Source: Terriglobia bacterium
GTDB lineage: Bacteria > Acidobacteriota > Terriglobia > Bryobacterales > Bryobacteraceae
Reading direction: 5' to 3'
Length of the DNA: 64,000 nucleotides
Assembly (NCBI GenBank): GCA_020073265.1
Contig: JAIQFN010000014.1
Coordinates: 1 to 64,000 of the forward strand
Shown here: positions 7,995 through 16,073 of the stretch, piece by piece
Layout of the letters: each line of letters begins with the position of its first letter
Numbering within the stretch: the first letter of the stretch is position 1
Position numbers and translations under genes: made by a program
Notes under the pieces: generated by a model
What the model was told of the DNA's origin: nothing
What the model saw: only the letters and a program-made list of their open reading frames with translations
Database searches by the model: none

Positions 7995-9292
7995 TGCGCA
8001 CCAGCCTGCGCCGGATACCGGCGATCGCGACGCGCGCCGGAGTCTTCATCGCCTCCGCGGCGCTAGCGTTCGCGCTGACTCCGCTCGAGCGCCAGCACAA
8101 CATCGAGTCATTCGAATATGTCTGGAAGACCGTCCGCGACAAGCACTGGCAGGTGAAGCCGGCCGGCCTGGATTGGCAAGCGGTGCACGATGAATTGCGC
8201 CCCGCCATCGAAAAAGCCGACAGCATGGAAGCGGCCCGCGCGGTGATGAACGACATGCTGGACCGGCTGCATCAGACGCATTTCGGCATCGTCCCGGCCG
8301 AACTGTATTCGGATCTTGGCGGCGAAGGCGCGAGCGGCGATAGCTCGGTGGGACTGGATGTCCGCATCCTTGGGACAGACGCGCTGGTCGTCGCGGTGGA
8401 CGCAGGCTCGCCGGCTGCGAAGGAGGGCGTACAGCGTGGGTGGCAGATCCTGAAAATCGGCGGCACCGGCCTTGAGCCGATCATCACGAAATTGGATGCC
8501 AGCTACAACAAGTCGACGATGCGCGAGCTGGTGTTGCGGCGAGCGATCCTCACTCGCCTGGACGCGGGCAGCGGCGAATCTGTTTCCGTCGAGTTCCTGG
8601 ACGGCGCCAACCAGCGGGTGACGAAGAGATTGGCCAAGGGCAAGCCGAAAGGCACTCTGACGCAGCTCGGCTTTCTGTACCCGGTGCACGTCTGGTTCGA
8701 TTCGTCGCGACAGGGAGGCGGCAACATCGGCTATGTCAGCTTCAACTTTTTCCTGGATCCGCCGCGATTGATGAACCTCTTCGCCGAAGCCGTCCAGTCC
8801 TGCATGAAGTGCGACGGCTTCATCATCGATGTGCGCGGCAACCCCGGCGGCCTGGGAGCGATGGCCATGGGCATGGCGGGCTGGTTCATCGACCAAGGGG
8901 ACCAGCGGCTCGGCACCATGTACATGCGCGACACCACGCTCAAGTTCATCGTGAACCCGCGCGCCAGCACCTTCGCGGGGCCAGTGGCGATCCTGGTGGA
9001 CGGCGCCTCGGCTTCGACATCGGAGATTCTGGCGGGCGGGATGAAGGACCTGGGTCGCGCGCGGATCTTTGGAACCCGCACGGCCGGCGCCGCGCTGCCG
9101 TCTCAATTCGAAAAGCTGCCCAACGGCGATGGCTTCCAGTATGCGATGGCGAACTACATTTCCGAAGGCGGGAAGCCGCTGGAAGGCCTGGGTGTGACGC
9201 CGGATGTCGAGACACCGCTGACGCGTCAGGCTTTGCTGGAGGGAAAAGATCCGGCGCTGGATGCCGCGATCGCCTGGATCAAAGCCAAGTAG
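7991..9292 (+). CDS. S41 family (tail-specific/C-terminal processing) serine protease with PDZ domain
   Basis: 433 residues. A hydrophobic N-terminal segment (about residues 15-30) suggests export. An alpha-helical region is followed by a PDZ-like domain (VAVDAGSPAAKEGVQRGW, about 125-180). The S41 core has GYVSFNFF, IIDVRGNPGG and the nucleophile region ILVDGASASTSEILAGG, then GRARIFGTRTAG. The family cleaves C-terminal tails of periplasmic proteins. It is coupled by ATGA overlap to the zinc-ribbon gene upstream. The longer open frame reaching back to 7382 is rejected because it lies inside that gene. Confidence 0.88.
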   Translation: MMRTSLRRIPAIATRAGVFIASAALAFALTPLERQHNIESFEYVWKTVRDKHWQVKPAGLDWQAVHDELRPAIEKADSMEAARAVMNDMLDRLHQTHFGIVPAELYSDLGGEGASGDSSVGLDVRILGTDALVVAVDAGSPAAKEGVQRGWQILKIGGTGLEPIITKLDASYNKSTMRELVLRRAILTRLDAGSGESVSVEFLDGANQRVTKRLAKGKPKGTLTQLGFLYPVHVWFDSSRQGGGNIGYVSFNFFLDPPRLMNLFAEAVQSCMKCDGFIIDVRGNPGGLGAMAMGMAGWFIDQGDQRLGTMYMRDTTLKFIVNPRASTFAGPVAILVDGASASTSEILAGGMKDLGRARIFGTRTAGAALPSQFEKLPNGDGFQYAMANYISEGGKPLEGLGVTPDVETPLTRQALLEGKDPALDAAIAWIKAK

Positions 9293-9301
9293 ACCGCGCG
9301 T

Positions 9302-9913
9302 TTACACCTTCGGACGGATCATGTCGAAACGATCGCCGGTGCGCGTATACGAGTTTCCGCCCATGCGGCCGACCGCCCGCAGCTTGTCGGGGTCGATCTT
9401 GAAGTTGTCGACGATCCGGTCGTCCACGTGAATGCGGATCACCTCGCCCAGCACCAGGTTGCCGCCGCCGGGCAACTCGCTGAACTCGATGGTGAGGTAA
9501 AGCTTGCACTCCATGTTGACGTGAGACTCGGCCACGCGCGGCGGTTTCACCAGATCGCTGGGAATGGCGGTGAATCCCGCCACTTCGAACTCGTCCACTT
9601 CCGGCGGGTACTCACCCGACGTCAGGTTCATTTTCGCGGCGATCTCCTCGGAGACGATGTTGACGACGAATTCCCGCGTAGTGTGGATGTTGCGCAGCGT
9701 GTCCTTGCGCTGCTCGCCGGCCGCACGCGGGCCGGGGCAAAAGCAGATCAGCGTGGGCTTCGAGCTGATGCCGGTGAAGAAGCTGAACGGCGCTAAATTG
9801 CGGATGCCGTCACTGCTGATGGTTGAGACCAGCGCGATCGGGCGCGGAACGATCGAGCCGATCAAAAGCTTGTAGATGTCCTGGTACCGTTCGGCCTTCG
9901 GATCGACGGTCAA
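9302..9913 (-). CDS. Flavin reductase-like FMN-binding protein
   Basis: 203 residues with the FMN-binding split-barrel fold: IVPRPIALVSTISSDG, NLAPFSFFTGISSKPTLICF and HTTREFVVNIV are typical of the flavin reductase (DIM6/NTAB) family, which reduces FMN with NAD(P)H for partner oxygenases. No ATG exists before the conserved region, so the TTG at 9913, directly after the homogentisate dioxygenase stop, is taken as start; GGAGAC upstream is an adequate ribosome site. It is co-transcribed with the dioxygenase, but that enzyme does not need flavin, so the link is unclear. Confidence 0.85.
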   Translation of the reverse strand: MTVDPKAERYQDIYKLLIGSIVPRPIALVSTISSDGIRNLAPFSFFTGISSKPTLICFCPGPRAAGEQRKDTLRNIHTTREFVVNIVSEEIAAKMNLTSGEYPPEVDEFEVAGFTAIPSDLVKPPRVAESHVNMECKLYLTIEFSELPGGGNLVLGEVIRIHVDDRIVDNFKIDPDKLRAVGRMGGNSYTRTGDRFDMIRPKV

Positions 9914-11032
9914 TCAGCGTGTCTCCACGGTCTTCGGTTCCATCCAACTCATCCAGTATTCCTTCCACTCGACGCCTTCTCCCGCCGGCAAGAGGTGAAT
10001 CGGATTCAGACCGTCCAGCATCACCGCGTATTCGTCCGTGTGCGTCTTCTTTTTCTGGTTGGCGAGCGCTTTGGGATGCGGGCCGTGATGGATGCCGCGC
10101 GGGTGCAGCGTGGCCATGCCGGCTTTGATGTTGTCTTTGCTGAAGAAGTCGCCGTCGTGATAGAAGATGAACTCGTCGTAGTCGGTGTTGCGGTGGAAGA
10201 AGGGGACGCGCAAGGCGTCCTCGTCTTGCTCGAGCGGCCGCGGCAGAAAGCTGCAAACCACGGCGCCCTGGGTGACGAAAGTGGTATGAGCGCTGGGCGG
10301 CAGATGCGCGCGGTGGCTCATCACCGGACGGATGTCGCGCATGTTGATCTTCCAGACCGTCAGGTCGCCCTTCCAGCCCACCACGTCCATGGGATTGAAC
10401 GGGTACACGACCTTGGAAAGCTCGTCGTCCACCTTGATGCGGATCTCCCATTCGTTGCGGTCGTCAAGCTGGGGCGCCGGCTCTGGCGTGACCACCGCCG
10501 CCGGGTCATACAGTGCGTGCTGGCCGAGCAAGCCTTTCTCCGGCTGCTCAAACTCGCTCTGCGACTGAATGATCAGGAAAAAATTGTCGTGCGTCTCGGG
10601 AACGATGCGGTAAGTGACGGCGCGCGGAATGTTGATATAGTCGCCTGTTTCGAAATCCAGCGGGCCGAAGTCGGTCTCGATCTTGCCGCTGCCACGATGG
10701 ACGAAATACAGCTCGTCGCCGTCGGCGTTGCGAAAATAGAACGGCATCGGCGCGGAGCGGCGCGAAACGTAGAGCCGCACGTCGTTGTTGCCGAGAAACG
10801 CGATGGGGGCGCCCTCGGCGTCGTCGAGATCGGTGGGCTTGAGCTGGTTCAAGTCGAAGCAGTGCGGCCGGAGCTTGCCCTCAAAGCGTATCCAGCCGGT
10901 GGGCGGATGCGCGTGGTAGAGGTGGGCGGATTTTCCGTAGAATCCCTTGCGCCCATGCTCTTCCTCGAAGGTCCCTTCCGGCAAGCCGACGTGCGCCTGG
11001 CTGGCAGTCTTGCCTTTCTTGAGCGGATACAT
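9914..11032 (-). CDS. hmgA: Homogentisate 1,2-dioxygenase
   Basis: 372 residues, shorter than the classical 430-residue enzyme. A cupin core gives the iron site: FFHRNTDYDEFIFYH supplies His and Glu, and GIHHGPHPKAL the other His. HRGSGKIETDFGPLDF is the N-terminal cupin strand pair. The enzyme opens the ring of homogentisate to maleylacetoacetate in tyrosine degradation. The start at 11032 follows an AGGAG ribosome site; the longer open frame upstream runs into the VapC gene. The flavin reductase gene follows with no gap. With HPP dioxygenase and phenylalanine hydroxylase nearby, the steps from phenylalanine to maleylacetoacetate are covered. No isomerase or fumarylacetoacetase was seen. Confidence 0.85.
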   Translation of the reverse strand: MYPLKKGKTASQAHVGLPEGTFEEEHGRKGFYGKSAHLYHAHPPTGWIRFEGKLRPHCFDLNQLKPTDLDDAEGAPIAFLGNNDVRLYVSRRSAPMPFYFRNADGDELYFVHRGSGKIETDFGPLDFETGDYINIPRAVTYRIVPETHDNFFLIIQSQSEFEQPEKGLLGQHALYDPAAVVTPEPAPQLDDRNEWEIRIKVDDELSKVVYPFNPMDVVGWKGDLTVWKINMRDIRPVMSHRAHLPPSAHTTFVTQGAVVCSFLPRPLEQDEDALRVPFFHRNTDYDEFIFYHDGDFFSKDNIKAGMATLHPRGIHHGPHPKALANQKKKTHTDEYAVMLDGLNPIHLLPAGEGVEWKEYWMSWMEPKTVETR

Positions 11033-11078
11033 GGTGATGTCTCCTGACTTCAGTATAGGGGTAGAGCAGCAGCGCGGC

Positions 11079-11480
11079 TCAAAGCACGCGAACCTTGCCC
11101 CACTTGCGGATGCGGTCGTCCGCGGTGACGAGGGTAAGATCGTGACAGCGCGCGGTGGCAACGATGATCTGGTCGGCGGGGTCGCGGTGGAAGTCATCAC
11201 CCAAGCGGACGCTCTCGGCAGCGATTTTGGAAGTCAGAGGAAAGACGTTCAACAACGGATGTTGTTCAATCTCAGAGAGCCAAGCCTCAAGGGGGACGTC
11301 AAGCTCGATCCTTCCACGTTGAATCATCTTCGCCAATTCACGCAGTGAGATCGCACTTACGCCAGAGACCTGGCCTCGTTCTTCCAGATCTTGGAGAACC
11401 TGCGCCTGCACTTTCCTCAGACGCTTGAAATCTTGACGCCACCATACCAGGATGTGCGTATCCAGGAGATAGGAAATCAA
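11079..11480 (-). CDS. vapC: VapC-type PIN-domain toxin
   Basis: 133 residues, standard for a PIN ribonuclease. The acidic residues of the active site are visible: Asp in YLLDTHILVWW, Glu in SLRELAKM and Asp in DPADQIIVATA, with LTLVTADDRI at the end. VapC toxins cut specific RNAs when freed from the antitoxin. I use the TTG at 11480, which overlaps the antitoxin stop and has GGGAGAG about 9 bp before it; an ATG at 11498 would add six residues. It lies between the aromatic-degradation genes, transcribed away from phhA. Confidence 0.88.
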   Translation of the reverse strand: MISYLLDTHILVWWRQDFKRLRKVQAQVLQDLEERGQVSGVSAISLRELAKMIQRGRIELDVPLEAWLSEIEQHPLLNVFPLTSKIAAESVRLGDDFHRDPADQIIVATARCHDLTLVTADDRIRKWGKVRVL

Positions 11481-11713
11481 TCCCGCTCGCTCTCCCATTC
11501 GTCGTCCGAAAAGTAAACGATGTCGCCGAGGATTTTCACGGAGTCCTTCCAGGTGCCGCGAAGGCGAGGTGCGGCGGTCTTTGATGGCACCACTTCGGCC
11601 ACCGGCCGGCCGCGTTTGGTGATCACGATCCGATCGCCCTTGGTCTCCACGTCCTTTAGCAACTGGAGGCACTTGGCTTTGAACTCGCTGACGGGCAACG
11701 TGATTTCCTTCAC
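11477..11713 (-). CDS. vapB: Phd/YefM-type antitoxin
   Basis: 78 residues. The N-terminal DNA-binding fold is MKEITLPVSEFKAKCLQLL, followed by DRIVITKRGRPVAEVVP, the signature of Phd/YefM antitoxins. The C-terminal acidic tail (FSDDEWESERD) probably wraps the toxin. It overlaps the PIN toxin gene, so the pair is co-translated. Such antitoxins repress their own promoter; a perfect 6-bp dyad 16 bp upstream of the start is a candidate operator. Confidence 0.87.
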   Translation of the reverse strand: MKEITLPVSEFKAKCLQLLKDVETKGDRIVITKRGRPVAEVVPSKTAAPRLRGTWKDSVKILGDIVYFSDDEWESERD

Positions 11714-11728
11714 ATCGATATTCTAACG

Positions 11729-11747
11729 TGACCATTTGAATTGGTCA
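11729..11747. promoter_or_regulatory. Candidate VapB operator (inverted repeat)
   Basis: TGACCA-N7-TGGTCA, a perfect dyad just upstream of the antitoxin gene in the divergent gap to phhA. Its position fits autoregulation by the antitoxin. It might also affect phhA, whose start is 67 bp away. Confidence 0.45.
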
Positions 11748-11765
11748 ATCCGGTACTCAATACAA

Positions 11766-11783
11766 CACCACTGAAATGTGGTG
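11766..11783. promoter_or_regulatory. Inverted repeat upstream of phhA
   Basis: CACCAC-N6-GTGGTG, a perfect dyad ending 30 bp before the phhA start and different in sequence from the neighbouring dyad. It is a candidate site for a regulator of aromatic degradation. Confidence 0.35.
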
Positions 11784-11813
11784 CTGTGCTAATATCGAGC
11801 TGGCGGGCGACGC

Positions 11814-12743
11814 ATGGATCGAACTTCGATTCACCTCACCAGTCCGGTAGGCCTCACAACCAACGCGGCCCCCTTCATCGAGCAGGCCAAGCGCGATGGA
11901 CAGCTCTACATCACGCAGCCCTACGAACTATATTCGGAAGAAAACCACACCGCTTGGCGAAAGCTGTACGCGCGCATGCTGCCGCGCTGGGAGCGCTATG
12001 CCAACCAGCATTTTCTGGAAGGCATCGGCTCGCTGTGTCTCGATCCTGAGAGGGTGCCGCGCCTCGAAGACGTCAACCGGTTTCTCGGCCCGCTGACTGG
12101 TTTTCAGGCCAAGGCGGTAAGCGGGTACATCCCCGCTTTTCTGTTTTTCAATTGCCTGCGCAATCGCGAATTTCCCACCACCATCACCATTCGACGTTCC
12201 GATCAGCTCGACTACCTGCCCGAGCCCGACATTTTCCACGACATCGCCGGCCACGTCCCGATGCACACCGACAAGCACTTCGCCGAGGCGCTGGTCCGCT
12301 TTGGGGAATGCGCTCACACCGCCGCCGACCTGGTCTCCGGGATTCGCGACCGCGAGACGCGCGTGCATTGCCTGACTAGCATTATCAAGGCCATGGCGCG
12401 ATTCTTCTGGTTCACCGTTGAATTCGGCCTGATGCGCTCGCGCGACGGCTTGAAGGTCTATGGAAGCGGGCTGCTGAGTTCCCACGGAGAGATCGCGCAC
12501 GCCATCGAAGCGCCCGAAGTGCAGCGCTTTCCGATTCAACTGGAATGGGCCATCAACCAGGCCTTTGAGATCGACCACTACCAGCCGCTGTTGTTCATCG
12601 TGGAGTCGTTCGATCACCTGTTCGGCCTGGTAGATCAGCTTGAAGCTTGGATGAAGGCCGGTAAGCTCAACAATGTCGCGCCGGGCGAGCCGGGCGTCAA
12701 TGAAGAGGACTTGCAGAGCTTCCTGAACGCGCAGCGCACCTAG
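11814..12743 (+). CDS. phhA: Phenylalanine 4-monooxygenase
   Basis: 309 residues, the catalytic domain of the aromatic amino acid hydroxylase family with a short N-terminal extension and no ACT domain. PDIFHDIAGHVPMH supplies the two iron-binding histidines and FFWFTVEFGL the iron-binding glutamate. The enzyme hydroxylates phenylalanine to tyrosine with O2 and a reduced pterin. It opens the phenylalanine branch that the neighbouring HPP and homogentisate dioxygenases continue. No pterin-4a-carbinolamine dehydratase gene is seen nearby. The ribosome site is weak (GGCGGGCG). Confidence 0.92.
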   Translation: MDRTSIHLTSPVGLTTNAAPFIEQAKRDGQLYITQPYELYSEENHTAWRKLYARMLPRWERYANQHFLEGIGSLCLDPERVPRLEDVNRFLGPLTGFQAKAVSGYIPAFLFFNCLRNREFPTTITIRRSDQLDYLPEPDIFHDIAGHVPMHTDKHFAEALVRFGECAHTAADLVSGIRDRETRVHCLTSIIKAMARFFWFTVEFGLMRSRDGLKVYGSGLLSSHGEIAHAIEAPEVQRFPIQLEWAINQAFEIDHYQPLLFIVESFDHLFGLVDQLEAWMKAGKLNNVAPGEPGVNEEDLQSFLNAQRT

Positions 12744-12802
12744 CCCGCTGAGTCCGCCGGCCCGCTGGGCGGGGCAAAGCGCAAACCTGGTCGAATCCGG
12801 GG

Positions 12803-12808
12803 CATAAT
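12803..12808 (+). promoter_or_regulatory. Candidate -10 box of the DsbA-like gene
   Basis: CATAAT, 6 bp before the GTG start at 12815, which would give a leaderless transcript. No convincing -35 box. Confidence 0.3.
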
Positions 12809-12814
12809 AAAAGA

Positions 12815-13720
12815 GTGCGCACCTGGGCTCTCACTGTCTGTTTTTCCCTGACTGCGATTGCGGTCTGGGCGCAGAAGCCTCCCGCCGAAGAAGCCTGGAA
12901 GACTTCCGAAATCCTCGGCAACGTCGACCTTTCCGGTCTGTCGGCGGTCGAGAAAAAAGCCGTGCTCAAAGTGCTTCGGGAAGAGGACTGCTCGTGCCAG
13001 TGCGGCATGAAGACGGCCGAGTGCATCATCAAGGATCCGAACTGCAGCTACAGCCGGGCCCTGGCGGCCATCGCGATCAAGGGCGTCAAGGAAGGCAAGA
13101 CCCTGATCGAGATCAGCAAGCTGATGGATGCGTCGCCCAAGGCGCACCGTCCCAAGCTGCTCGAAGACCCCGTGACCATTCCCGTAGCCGGCGCGCCGGA
13201 GCGCGGTCCCGCCGATGCGCGCATCACGCTGGTCGAGTTTTCGGATTTCGAGTGCCCGTATTGCTCGGTAGCCGTCAAGGAAGTCAGCGCCATCATGGCG
13301 GCGTATCCCAAGGACATTAAGCTCATCTACAAACAGTTCCCGCTTCCGATGCATCCGCACGCGCCGCTCGCGGCCGAGGCTTCGCTGGCTGCCAATGAGC
13401 AGGGAAAATTCTGGCCGATGCACGACTTGATGTTCGCGAATTTCCGCAAGCTTTCGCGCGAGAACATGCTGGCGTGGGCCAAGCAGATCGGCCTGGATGT
13501 CGACAAGTTCAAAGCCGATCTCGATTCGGGAAAGTTTCGCAACACCGTCAAGAAAGACGAGTCGGATGGGGAGACCGCGGGAGTCTACGGAACTCCGGCC
13601 TTTTTCATCAACGGCAAGCTGTACAACGGCCCGATGAACCTGGACGCGGTGAAGCCGATTCTGGAGGCCGAGCTGAAGGGCGGAGCGAAAGCCAAGCCGG
13701 TGGCCAAGAAGACGCCCTGA
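12815..13720 (+). CDS. Exported DsbA-like thiol-disulfide protein with cysteine-rich N-terminal domain
   Basis: 301 residues with a signal peptide (WALTVCFSLTAIAVWA). Residues about 50-110 form a cysteine-rich module: C59-S-C61-Q-C63-GM, C70 and C77, followed by a helical region (VKEGKTLIEISKLM) that recalls the CcmH fold. From about residue 125 a DsbA/thioredoxin domain follows with active site C147-PYC and the cis-proline motif YGTPAFF. It probably forms or exchanges disulfides in the periplasm. The GTG start lies 6 bp after a CATAAT box. Its convergent neighbour is the HPP dioxygenase. Role and partner are unknown. Confidence 0.85.
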   Translation: MRTWALTVCFSLTAIAVWAQKPPAEEAWKTSEILGNVDLSGLSAVEKKAVLKVLREEDCSCQCGMKTAECIIKDPNCSYSRALAAIAIKGVKEGKTLIEISKLMDASPKAHRPKLLEDPVTIPVAGAPERGPADARITLVEFSDFECPYCSVAVKEVSAIMAAYPKDIKLIYKQFPLPMHPHAPLAAEASLAANEQGKFWPMHDLMFANFRKLSRENMLAWAKQIGLDVDKFKADLDSGKFRNTVKKDESDGETAGVYGTPAFFINGKLYNGPMNLDAVKPILEAELKGGAKAKPVAKKTP

Positions 13721-13736
13721 CCGCGCTGCCCGCCGT

Positions 13737-14867
13737 TTACAGATTTCCGCGCAGCGCCTGCTCGCGTTCGATGGCTTCAAACAGCGCCTTGAAGTTTCCC
13801 TTGCCGAAGCTGCGGCTGCCCTTGCGCTGGATGACCTCGAAAAACAGCGTCGGCCGGTCCTCGACGGGCTTGGTGAAGATCTGTAGCATGTAGCCTTCGT
13901 CATCGCGATCCACCAGGATGCCGAGTTCGGCGAGCTGATTCATGGGTTCGTCGATTTTTCCGCAACGTTTTTCCAGATCGTCGTAGTAAGTGGTCGGAAC
14001 GCGCAGGAACTCGATACCTTGAGCGCGCAACTTCGAAACCGTGCCGATGATGTCGTCAGTGGCCATGGCGATATGTTGGACGCCGGGCCCGTGGTAATAC
14101 TCCAGATACTCTTCGATCTGCGATTTCTTCTTGCCGACCGCGGGTTCGTTAATGGGGAATTTCACGCGGCCGCTGCCGTCCGACATCACCTTCGACATCA
14201 AGGCCGAGTACTCGGTGCTGATGTCTTTGTCGTCGAAATGCTGGTAGAGCTGAAAGCCGAGGATGTCGCGATAAAAACCGACCCACGCGTTCATTTGTCC
14301 CCAGCCGACGTTGCCCACCATGTGATCGATGTACTTCAAGCCGACTGGGCGCGCGATCGAGTCCGGCGCTTCCACGGCCTGAAAACCGGGAAGAAAAGCG
14401 CCGCGATAATTCTTGCGTTCAATGAAGCCGTGTATCGTGTCGCCGTAGGCGGCGATCGCCGAGATCCGGACTTGGCCGTGCGAATCCTCGAAAAGCGTCG
14501 GCTCCAGCACACCGCGAGCGCCGCGACGCGTGGTCTCCTGGTAGGCCCCCTCGGAGTCGTCCACTCCGAGCGCGATCTCACGCACGCCGTCGCCATGCAG
14601 CTTGATGTGTTCGGCGATGGCGCTATCGGGATAGAGCGGCGTAGTCAGCACGAATCGGATCTTGCCCTGCTGAAGAACGTAGGACGCGCGATCGCGAGTG
14701 CCGGTCTCGGGTCCGCGGTAAGCGATCAACTGCATTCCGAAAGCAGCGCGATAGTAATAAGCTGCCTGCTTGGCGTTGCCCACAAAGAACTCGACATAGT
14801 CCGTGCCGTTCAGCGGAAGAAAATCGGCGCGGCTGCCCGAAGCCGGCTGCTCTGCTAACTGTTCCAT
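13737..14867 (-). CDS. hppD: 4-hydroxyphenylpyruvate dioxygenase
   Basis: 376 residues, with two glyoxalase-like halves. The C-terminal half carries the iron ligands: His in YIDHMVGNV, His in VQHIAMATDD and Glu in LFFEVIQRKG. GSRSFGKGNFKALFEAIE is the family C-terminal signature. It turns 4-hydroxyphenylpyruvate into homogentisate, the substrate of the dioxygenase encoded at 9914-11032. It follows a HisC-like aminotransferase gene with an 11-bp gap, so the two are probably one transcript. Confidence 0.95.
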   Translation of the reverse strand: MEQLAEQPASGSRADFLPLNGTDYVEFFVGNAKQAAYYYRAAFGMQLIAYRGPETGTRDRASYVLQQGKIRFVLTTPLYPDSAIAEHIKLHGDGVREIALGVDDSEGAYQETTRRGARGVLEPTLFEDSHGQVRISAIAAYGDTIHGFIERKNYRGAFLPGFQAVEAPDSIARPVGLKYIDHMVGNVGWGQMNAWVGFYRDILGFQLYQHFDDKDISTEYSALMSKVMSDGSGRVKFPINEPAVGKKKSQIEEYLEYYHGPGVQHIAMATDDIIGTVSKLRAQGIEFLRVPTTYYDDLEKRCGKIDEPMNQLAELGILVDRDDEGYMLQIFTKPVEDRPTLFFEVIQRKGSRSFGKGNFKALFEAIEREQALRGNL

Positions 14868-14878
14868 AGTTCCTCCAC

Positions 14879-15973
14879 TTACGAAACCAACGCGGCTGAC
14901 TTATTGATCGCTTGGACCAGGCGCTGGTTGTCCTCATCCGTTCCGGTCGAAATACGGATGCAATTTGGTAACCCGAAGCTCGCGAGCGGCCGGACGATGA
15001 TACCCTGCATCAGTAACTCGCGAGTAAGTTGATTGGCTTGGTCCGAACCCGGCAGCACGATCATGACGAAATTGGCCTCCGACGGAACCACCTTCAATCC
15101 CGAATCACGCAGCGCGCGCGTCAGGAACTCGAGGCCGCGGGCATTCAATTCGAGCGAGCGATGCAGAAATTCCTTGTCGGCGAGCGCCGCGATGCCGGCC
15201 GCTTGGGCCACGCTGCTCGGCTCAAACGGCAGTTTGACCTTCAGCAAGTTGGCGATCAGATCCTCGTGCGCGAATCCATATCCTATGCGGACTCCGGCCA
15301 GCCCATACACCTTCGAGAAAGTCCGCAGAGTAATCACGTTGTCGTAGCGATAATGCATCGAGTCCGGATAGCGAGGATTGTCCTTAGCATATTCGAAGTA
15401 GGCTTCATCGAGAATAATCAGGACGCGCTCCGGTACGTGCTTGTAAAACTCGTCGAACTCGTGCTTCGAGAAAATCGTGCCGGTGGGATTGTTCGGATTT
15501 GCGAGGTAAATGATCTTGGTCCGCTCGTTGATGGCGCCGGCTAGCGCGGCCAGATCGTAGTGCCAGTCGCGATAAGGCACGGTCCGGTACTTCACGCCGC
15601 GCGACTTCGCCAGCACTTGAAAGCCGATGAACGCAGCCTCGGTGGTGAGCACCTCGTCCTCATCGCACAGGAATGTGCGGATGATGTTCGACATGATGCC
15701 TTCCGAGCCGCTTCCAGCGATGACGTTGCCGATCTTGAGATCGAATTTCTCGGCCAGCACCCGCCTGAGGTCGAGCCCGCCGTTGGGATACAGATGCAGC
15801 GAGTCCAGCGACTTGGTGATGGCTTCGAGCGCCAGCGGCGAGGATCCCAGCGGGTTCTCGTTGGAGCCTAGTTTGCTGACGTACTGGATGCCGAATTCAC
15901 GCCGGACCTCTTCGATCGCGCGCCCTGCCTCATAAGGCCGTAGCGACTCGATATACGGCGGTACCAGTGGCAT
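14879..15973 (-). CDS. HisC-like aminotransferase, probably aromatic/tyrosine aminotransferase
   Basis: 364 residues of a fold-type I PLP aminotransferase closest in pattern to histidinol-phosphate aminotransferase. Motifs: SNENPLGSSPLALEA, LANPNNPTGT, LDEAYFEYA (PLP-contacting Asp and Tyr) and the Schiff-base lysine in TFSKVYGLAGVRIGYG. HisC-family enzymes often accept tyrosine and phenylalanine. The gene is immediately upstream of hppD on the same strand and no other histidine genes are near, so I infer that it makes 4-hydroxyphenylpyruvate from tyrosine. A second, Tat-exported paralogue is at 22052-23200. Confidence 0.88.
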   Translation of the reverse strand: MPLVPPYIESLRPYEAGRAIEEVRREFGIQYVSKLGSNENPLGSSPLALEAITKSLDSLHLYPNGGLDLRRVLAEKFDLKIGNVIAGSGSEGIMSNIIRTFLCDEDEVLTTEAAFIGFQVLAKSRGVKYRTVPYRDWHYDLAALAGAINERTKIIYLANPNNPTGTIFSKHEFDEFYKHVPERVLIILDEAYFEYAKDNPRYPDSMHYRYDNVITLRTFSKVYGLAGVRIGYGFAHEDLIANLLKVKLPFEPSSVAQAAGIAALADKEFLHRSLELNARGLEFLTRALRDSGLKVVPSEANFVMIVLPGSDQANQLTRELLMQGIIVRPLASFGLPNCIRISTGTDEDNQRLVQAINKSAALVS

Positions 15974-16002
15974 CCACTACCAGTTTGGCACAGCGTGGCG
16001 CG

Positions 16003-16040
16003 CGCACTCGTGCGTGCCGCGTTCACACTCAGGTGAGCAC
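16003..16040. repeat. Dispersed palindromic repeat family 2, copy a
   Basis: About 38 bp starting CGCACTCGTGCGTGCCGC and continuing through TTCACACT to GTGAGC. It nearly matches the copy at 42962-43000. It lies in the divergent gap between the HisC-like gene and the acyl-CoA synthetase gene. Confidence 0.6.
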
Positions 16041-16073
16041 CAGAGCAGCTAAAATAGCAATTGCCTCAAGCGA

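Noticed and set aside
12740-13903. Long minus-strand open frame opposite the DsbA-like gene
   Set aside because: It is a mirror frame caused by high GC; the plus strand holds recognisable motifs (CPYC, signal peptide) and this frame has none.
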